A DNA stretch of 64,000 nucleotides from CAXRDE01 sp964229355 (GTDB taxonomy: Bacteria > Cyanobacteriota > Sericytochromatia > UBA7694): positions 248,001-312,000 of the forward strand of contig CAXRDE010000005.1 of assembly GCA_964229355.1 (NCBI GenBank), read 5' to 3'. Position 1 is the stretch's first letter, and each line of letters starts with the position of its first letter. Both the position numbers and the translations under genes were made by a program. Below are positions 59,344-64,000 of this stretch, piece by piece. The notes below the pieces were generated by a model that saw only the letters and a list, made by a program, of their open reading frames with translations, had not been told where the DNA came from and did no database searches.

Positions 59344-60717
59344 GTGAAATTCTCTATTCGTCCGCTTTTTCTTTCGCTCACCTGTACCCTTGCTGCCACA
59401 TTGGCCACCCCTGCAGCCCATGCTGCCGCTCTCGATGCCCAGCTGAAGCAATGGCAAGCCAGTGGCTCCAAAGCCAATCCTGAATTGCTGACAAAAGTCC
59501 GTGAAGCGGTCAATGAGTCGCCCAGACACCCCCAGTATCGCCCGGCCTTAAAAGCCTTGTACGCGGCTCAACAGGGAGGTTCCTATCAAGATCAGGAACT
59601 GAACGGTTACCGTTTGCTGAATCTGGATCCGCAAAACGTACAGTACCGCAATCAACTGGCACAATTGCTCTACAAAAAGCATGGTGGAGCCACCCCAGCA
59701 CAGGTGAAAGAAGCCTATCGCCACCTCAACGATGCGTTTAACGTCTGGGATGAAGGCAAAACTGATGCTGCCTTAGCCTTGTTTCGCAAAGCCCGCCTTG
59801 CCAAATCCCCTGAGCTCAATGCCATTCTGGCTTACCATCTGCGCGATGCCGGTAAAATTGCAGAGGCCAAAGCCATTCTCAAAAATTTTCAGGGCGATCG
59901 CAGTTACCTTGACTGGTTTGCAGGTCTTGAAAAAAAGCTGAATCTGGCCGAGCAAGTCATCGCCAGTCGCCTGCCTGAGTCTGAAAAACTCCTGTCTCGC
60001 CTGCACCTGGGACAGTTAAGCACGGTCAAAGCCGCCCTGGAGCGCCTGCCCGAAAGTGCCCATAAGCATTGGCTAAGTGCCAAGCTCTATGAAAAGCAAG
60101 GTCAATACCATGCCGCCTCTCAAGCCTATTTGGCCTATTACCAGGCGCGAGAATTGGACCGCAGGCCTGGCTATACGCCCATTGTTTATAAAGCCCAGTT
60201 GGAAGACGTCAATTCCCTGGACCTCATTGCTTTAAAATTCCGCACCTCTCCGGCACTGATTCGAGAGGTCAATCGCCTGGAGCAGCAAGATTGGGTAGAG
60301 ACCTACCGCATGTTGATTATCCCCGTCAAACCCCATGACTTGCATTTTCCCACCACCGGTTATGTGTCTTCTCACTTTGGCTATCGCCTGCACCCCATTC
60401 GCGGCACCTGGCGTCTACATGAGGGCTTAGATATCGAAACCTTACCCGGCGTGGATGCCGAAGCAGCAGACCAGGGGACGGTGACCTTTGCCCAATTCGA
60501 TAAGGCCTGCGGAAACATGGTTAAAGTCAACCACCCCAGCCTGGGCATTCAGACGGCGTATTGCCACGGTGAAGCCTTAAAAGTAAAAGCCGGACAAGCG
60601 GTCAAACGCGGACAATCGGTGATTGAAACCGGCAATACCGGTGCCAGTGCCAGCATTCATCTACATTTTGGAGTGCAAAAAAATGGGGTGTATACAGACC
60701 CCATGGACTGGCTCTAA
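59344..60717 (+). CDS. Periplasmic M23-family peptidase with TPR-like and LysM regions
   Basis: 457 aa, GTG start with AAGGAAG seven bases upstream. Signal peptide cleaved near AHA (residue 27). TPR-like helices (about 30-270), a LysM-like segment (LDLIALKFRTSPALIREVN, about 295-315) and the LytM domain with HxxxD (HEGLD) and HLHF zinc ligands, all intact. The enzyme should cleave peptidoglycan cross-links; the LysM part binds the glycan. The following uppP gene starts five bases after the stop. Confidence 0.85.
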   Translation: MKFSIRPLFLSLTCTLAATLATPAAHAAALDAQLKQWQASGSKANPELLTKVREAVNESPRHPQYRPALKALYAAQQGGSYQDQELNGYRLLNLDPQNVQYRNQLAQLLYKKHGGATPAQVKEAYRHLNDAFNVWDEGKTDAALALFRKARLAKSPELNAILAYHLRDAGKIAEAKAILKNFQGDRSYLDWFAGLEKKLNLAEQVIASRLPESEKLLSRLHLGQLSTVKAALERLPESAHKHWLSAKLYEKQGQYHAASQAYLAYYQARELDRRPGYTPIVYKAQLEDVNSLDLIALKFRTSPALIREVNRLEQQDWVETYRMLIIPVKPHDLHFPTTGYVSSHFGYRLHPIRGTWRLHEGLDIETLPGVDAEAADQGTVTFAQFDKACGNMVKVNHPSLGIQTAYCHGEALKVKAGQAVKRGQSVIETGNTGASASIHLHFGVQKNGVYTDPMDWL

Positions 60718-60722
60718 AAACC

Positions 60723-61496
60723 ATGACACAGCATACCCCCTGGCAATGGGGGCTTTTAGGCCTCATTCAAGGCCTCAGTGAATTCTTGCCGGTCAGTAGC
60801 ACCGCGCATCTCAATCTGATGCGGCAAAAATTAAAACAAAAACCCGATTTAAGCGTCGACACGGCGCTTCATTTGGGTTCTTTGGCAGCCACCCTTTTGT
60901 GGGTAGTGCAGCACCGTAAACAGCTGCCCCTAAAAGATCCCCACTTTTGGGGCAAAGGCGTCATCGCCACCCTCCCCACCGGCGTGGCCGGTCTGGCCCT
61001 CGAAAAGCCGTTACAGCGCTGGCGTCACCCTCAGGTTACCGCCCTGATGCTTATTGCAGGAGGCCTGGGACTTTTGTTTACAGAATACTGTCGCCCACGC
61101 CGCCAGACTTCGCTCAGCACGTTATCCTATGGTCAGGCCGCCCGTATCGGGGCAGCCCAGAGCCTGGCTTTGATCCCCGGTTTATCGCGCAGCGGCATGA
61201 CCCAGATGGCCGGCCAGTGGCAAGGGCTGGACGGAAAGTCTGCACAGCAGTTCTCTTTTATGTTGGCCATACCCGTGGTCACCGCCAGCGCCCTCTTTGA
61301 AATGCGTCACCTGTCTTTTCAAACCCAAAAGCACATGCTCCCCGGGCTTTTAAGCGCAGGGCTGAGCAGCTACCTGATGCTTGAAAAGGTGACCTTTTTT
61401 GCCAGTGGCAAACCCTACCGCGCCCTGGCTTATTATCGTGTGGCGCTGGGGACATATCTGTGGAAAAAGGCAAGAAAAGACAAAACCTGTCGATAA
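60723..61496 (+). CDS. uppP: Undecaprenyl-diphosphatase UppP (BacA)
   Basis: 257 aa polytopic membrane enzyme that recycles undecaprenyl-diphosphate (EC 3.6.1.27) for peptidoglycan and glycan synthesis. Both catalytic motifs are intact: GLSEFLPVSSTAHL near residue 15-28 and PGLSRSGMT near 155. Close to the usual 265-275 aa. It is coupled with the M23 peptidase gene upstream, a cell-wall pairing. Confidence 0.92.
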   Translation: MTQHTPWQWGLLGLIQGLSEFLPVSSTAHLNLMRQKLKQKPDLSVDTALHLGSLAATLLWVVQHRKQLPLKDPHFWGKGVIATLPTGVAGLALEKPLQRWRHPQVTALMLIAGGLGLLFTEYCRPRRQTSLSTLSYGQAARIGAAQSLALIPGLSRSGMTQMAGQWQGLDGKSAQQFSFMLAIPVVTASALFEMRHLSFQTQKHMLPGLLSAGLSSYLMLEKVTFFASGKPYRALAYYRVALGTYLWKKARKDKTCR

Positions 61497-61595
61497 GATA
61501 TGTTAGAGACTGCCCTTCAGTGGGTATAGTACACATAAGAAAAGTACCGCGCTCTGCAGCCACTGAACGCTGGTGAGCCAAAAAGGAGATAGGGT

Positions 61596-62177
61596 ATGAC
61601 ACAGCCGATTGACGAAATCACAGGCCGCTCAGGTGGCAATAATGTTCAAAAGACCCTTGAAAAATGGGGCTATACGCCCGGCAAAGGATTCGCCAGCACG
61701 GCCTCGCAACAAAACAGTGCCAACAATACGACCCGCGAAAACAGCAATGATCGCCTCAATAATGCAGCCATTGAAAGCAAAGATGCAGGCTCCGTTGGAG
61801 GTGCCATGCATGCCAGCACCATTACCCAATCCCAATCTGCCAACGGCGGCAACACCAATGATAACTCCAGTGGCGGCATGAAGCACCGCGCGAGCGATAA
61901 CGCAAAGTGGAACACCGTGAACAATCGCCGCAGTGATTTTGAACCCGCCATCTCACTTTTTGGCGATATGGACCCTAAAGTCCAAAAGCTTCAAAAGAGT
62001 TACGAGCGTCTGGGCGTCAACATGTCAGCGGAAACCTTAAAGCAGGTGGACCCCGACATGATTACCGATAAATCCTTAAAAGCTGCCGGACAACTGACCA
62101 AAGCCCAGGTAAACCCGGCAATTGCTCAAGAGACCAGCCATTTAGAAGCCTATTCTGACAGTACCGACTTCGAATAA
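61596..62177 (+). CDS. Unknown low-complexity cytosolic protein
   Basis: 193 aa, not recognised. The first 120 residues are rich in Asn, Ser, Thr and Gly (probably disordered); the last 70 form helices (DPKVQKLQKSYERLGVN). No signal peptide. A strong AAAAGGAGA ribosome site precedes the ATG and a TATAGT lies at 61525-61530 without a good -35. A clear terminator follows. Probably an expressed, stress- or structure-related protein of the lineage. Confidence 0.65.
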   Translation: MTQPIDEITGRSGGNNVQKTLEKWGYTPGKGFASTASQQNSANNTTRENSNDRLNNAAIESKDAGSVGGAMHASTITQSQSANGGNTNDNSSGGMKHRASDNAKWNTVNNRRSDFEPAISLFGDMDPKVQKLQKSYERLGVNMSAETLKQVDPDMITDKSLKAAGQLTKAQVNPAIAQETSHLEAYSDSTDFE

Positions 62178-62202
62178 GCGTGAGTTCAACACACATAAAA
62201 AA

Positions 62203-62233
62203 TCCGCGAAGCCTGAAACTTCGCGGACTTTTT
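62203..62233. terminator. Bidirectional intrinsic terminator
   Basis: TCCGCGAAG (62203-62211), 7-base loop, CTTCGCGGA (62219-62227), then CTTTTTATT. The stem is perfect over nine pairs, and an A-run on the left serves the opposite strand. It separates the convergent genes ending at 62177 and 62264. Confidence 0.9.
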
Positions 62234-62263
62234 ATTGCAATTTAAACGCTGGGATAAGAGCGG

Positions 62264-62719
62264 TTAAGGGGTGCAGCCCTCAGCTTTTGAGTAATTTTGG
62301 GTAAGCTCAATACCAGAAGCTGCGCTGGTATAAGCATCTTTATCGTCTTTTTCGTCAGGGGTGGCATCTGCTTCATTCATGCTTTTAACCGCCGCCGAAG
62401 CCGTGGATTTAAAAGAGGTATTGGGCGAGTTCGTTGCCACACATTGAAAATAGCTCTTGATTTGTGCGTAGGTGTAGGTCTTGCCCTTCATCTCAAGGGT
62501 CAAATTGCCATTGGCACTCGCAGGAGCACTGGCATCCCCGGTCGTACTCGTCTCACTGGTATCACCACCAACATTGACACCCACGCCCACACTCGCTGAA
62601 GTATCAGAGTTGTTGCTATTGGCATCTGTGTTGGATGTTTCTGAAGCGTTAGGCGCCTGACAGGCCACCACTCCAGTCAACACGGCACTCAGTAAAAACA
62701 GTTTGGCAAAAGACTTCAT
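62264..62719 (-). CDS. Small Ser/Thr/Asn-rich lipoprotein
   Basis: 151 aa. Lipobox VVAC with Cys20, then a low-complexity Ser/Asn/Asp/Gly linker (about 25-75) and a small domain with two Cys (CVATN and the C-terminal EGC). Not recognised. The leader before the gene (62720-62800) has no strong promoter; AGAGAG precedes the ATG. Confidence 0.68.
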   Translation of the reverse strand: MKSFAKLFLLSAVLTGVVACQAPNASETSNTDANSNNSDTSASVGVGVNVGGDTSETSTTGDASAPASANGNLTLEMKGKTYTYAQIKSYFQCVATNSPNTSFKSTASAAVKSMNEADATPDEKDDKDAYTSAASGIELTQNYSKAEGCTP

Positions 62720-62865
62720 TTATTTCTCTCTTTTCAAATCAAGGTATTATTCAGCCCAGGTCCTTTGATGAATAAAGGGACACAAGGCACTGTGCTAAAG
62801 GACGATAAAAAATAAAAAAGGTTCCCTGCACAGGTGTTTTCAAGGTTTTTCTGGGTCAAGATGTT

Positions 62866-62893
62866 TTGTGAAACCGAGAACAGCAGGTAGAAT
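62866..62893 (+). promoter_or_regulatory. Promoter of the DUF4097 gene
   Basis: TTGTGA, 16-base spacer, TAGAAT. Expected start near 62900, leader of about 34 bases with AAGGAG eight bases before the ATG at 62934. Confidence 0.5.
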
Positions 62894-62933
62894 AGTAAAG
62901 GTTAAGAGATCATCTTCCTGAAGGAGCATAACC

Positions 62934-64000
62934 ATGTCTGAAGATCGCAAACTGATTTTAAAGATGTTGCAAGAAAACCGAATTACCATTGAAGAGGCTG
63001 AACGCTTACTCAAAGCAACCGAAGAAAAAGGCAGCCCCAGAGGTAGCGAAGAAACATTCTTTGATCGCACCGCGCCTCGGGTCGAACACTTTGTCAGCTC
63101 CCTCAGCTCAATGTTTGATACGGTGTCCCAACAACTGGGTCCCACCCTTGAAAAGCGTTTTGAAGGCTGGTTTCAACAAAAACAAGGCAAGACAGAAGCA
63201 CAAACTGAAGCTGCCGAAGGCTTTGAGACCCAACGCAAAGATGAGCAAGTCATCACCCTGAATCCAGAGATTCAAAAGATCAAAGCCCATTACACCTTAG
63301 GAGACGTCACGGTGCTCAGTCACAGCGGAGAGCACATTCATGCCTGTCTCGAAAAGCGGGTTTACAGCAAGCACGTCGAAGACAGCCTGAAGTACGAAGA
63401 TCTGCATTTGGAGAGCAAAATCGATGGCAACATCCTCTTTTTACAATTGGCAGGTGCAGAACACCTCACCCCTTCCTCTCAGGCAGAAGTGCATTTGACC
63501 CTGCAAATTCCTGCATCCCTGGATTTGGAATTATCCACAGAGAAACACGATATTGCTTTATCCCAATGGTCTCATACTCAGGGTCAGGCGCACCTGCGCA
63601 GTGGAAGCGGCAATTTATCTTTGCAACAGGCGGCACTCAAAGCCATTGATCTCGAAACCCGCAGTGGCAATATTACCGCCGAACAGGCCAGTGAACACCT
63701 CAAAGTCCAAACCCAGAGCGGAGATATTCTGCTGTCCGGCTCGATTTATAAAGGACACGTCAAGTCCAGCAGCGGCCAGGTCAGCGTGCGGGCTTCAGTA
63801 CTCGATAAGCTCACCGCTGAGGGCAGCAGCAGCGACCTACAAATTCAACTGTTAGACGGCCAGGGAAGCCTGGATCTGAGCAGTCGCAGCGGAGATATTG
63901 AACTGTCAGGCGCCCTGCACCGAGAAAGCGTGCTTAACAGTGCCAGTGGAGATCTTCAGTGCGATATTATTGTGCATCCTCAGGCCAGCGTGAGTCTCAC
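62934..64000 (+). CDS. SHOCT-like/DUF4097 protein (3' end outside window)
   Basis: At least 355 aa; open to the window edge. The first 30 residues (ILKMLQENRITIEEAERLLKA) are the SHOCT-like helical pair found at the N-terminus of YvlB/LiaX-type proteins. From about residue 120 to the end runs a right-handed beta-solenoid of the DUF4097 type with repeating S-G-N/D-I/L turns (RSGSGNLSL, RSGNITAE, QSGDILLSG, SRSGDIELSG). Such proteins are linked to envelope-stress responses. No signal peptide, so it probably sits at the inner membrane or in the cytosol. The start has a strong ribosome site. Confidence 0.8.
   Translation, partial: MSEDRKLILKMLQENRITIEEAERLLKATEEKGSPRGSEETFFDRTAPRVEHFVSSLSSMFDTVSQQLGPTLEKRFEGWFQQKQGKTEAQTEAAEGFETQRKDEQVITLNPEIQKIKAHYTLGDVTVLSHSGEHIHACLEKRVYSKHVEDSLKYEDLHLESKIDGNILFLQLAGAEHLTPSSQAEVHLTLQIPASLDLELSTEKHDIALSQWSHTQGQAHLRSGSGNLSLQQAALKAIDLETRSGNITAEQASEHLKVQTQSGDILLSGSIYKGHVKSSSGQVSVRASVLDKLTAEGSSSDLQIQLLDGQGSLDLSSRSGDIELSGALHRESVLNSASGDLQCDIIVHPQASVSL

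Noticed and set aside
1..64000. CRISPR array, tRNA, rRNA, integrase or insertion sequence
   Set aside because: No regularly spaced repeats, no tRNA T-loop strings in context and no transposase frames were found by eye. A dedicated scan could still find a divergent tRNA or small RNA.

Overview
This window comes from a diderm (Gram-negative-type) bacterium of roughly balanced base composition. It carries a type IV pilus secretin (PilQ), an MlaE-type permease, a predicted outer-membrane beta-barrel protein, Lgt and many lipoproteins with clear lipoboxes. There is no rRNA, tRNA, CRISPR array, integrase or recognisable insertion sequence, so the taxonomic assignment is only a guess. The combination of pilMNOPQ, partial complex I (nuoGHI) and bactofilin-free envelope genes would fit a little-sampled lineage such as the non-photosynthetic relatives of Cyanobacteria, but nothing here proves it.

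Layout. 1-2400: tail of an unknown gene and a receiver-domain/PilB fusion ATPase. 2408-4327 (-): a second PilB-like protein with three c-di-GMP-binding-type MshEN motifs and a damaged nucleotide site. 4432-7423: a large lipoprotein and a predicted beta-barrel. 7499-10351: oppD-oppF and an RNase Z-like hydrolase. 10353-19825 (-): a long operon pilD-pilM-pilN-pilO-pilP-pilQ, an unknown gene, mlaE, and a lytic transglycosylase lipoprotein. 19923-24623 (-): nuoG-nuoH-nuoI plus a C-methyltransferase. 24731-26668 (-): DEAD-box helicase. 26765-29466 (-): HutF-like deiminase and a MATE exporter. 30042-34257 (-): subtilase, CYTH protein, two small membrane proteins, hutI. 34258-43653: accessory island (below). 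43717-45196: MazG-like, dihaem cytochrome c lipoprotein and SemiSWEET, all overlapping by 4 bases. 45193-53530: a divergent pair of very large proteins (a beta-repeat protein and a zinc-protease-like protein), a HEAT-repeat protein and a small membrane protein. 53527-56378 (-): two small genes, a Tes/MJ0619-like radical SAM enzyme, and lgt. 56501-61496: a GGDEF diguanylate cyclase, an M23 peptidase, and uppP. 61596-64000: three small-genome-style envelope or stress genes, the last running off the end.

The most unusual part is 34720-43653. It starts with a mosaic surface lipoprotein whose last ~195 codons are AT-rich and look swapped in. Directly after the next gene lies a headless module that begins with an 87-base copy (81 of 87 identical) of an internal segment of that lipoprotein, and ends in a nuclease-toxin-like tail followed six bases later by a probable immunity gene. 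Then comes a run of small, mostly AT-rich genes, one of them DUF4279-like, interspersed with gene debris, including a 15-codon remnant of another copy of the 37347-38162 gene. This has the architecture of a polymorphic-toxin locus with an orphan toxin/immunity cassette, built on a carrier that I do not recognise as Rhs, CdiA or any named scaffold.

Functional links. Pilus assembly (pil operon, two PilB-like ATPases, one with a receiver domain and one with c-di-GMP-type motifs) and a GGDEF enzyme with an inhibitory site in the same window suggest nucleotide-second-messenger control of pili. Slt, M23 and UppP serve peptidoglycan; Lgt serves the many lipoproteins. Promoter calls rest on hexamers and spacing seen by eye; several share the extended -10 TGCTATAAT or TGCTATATA.
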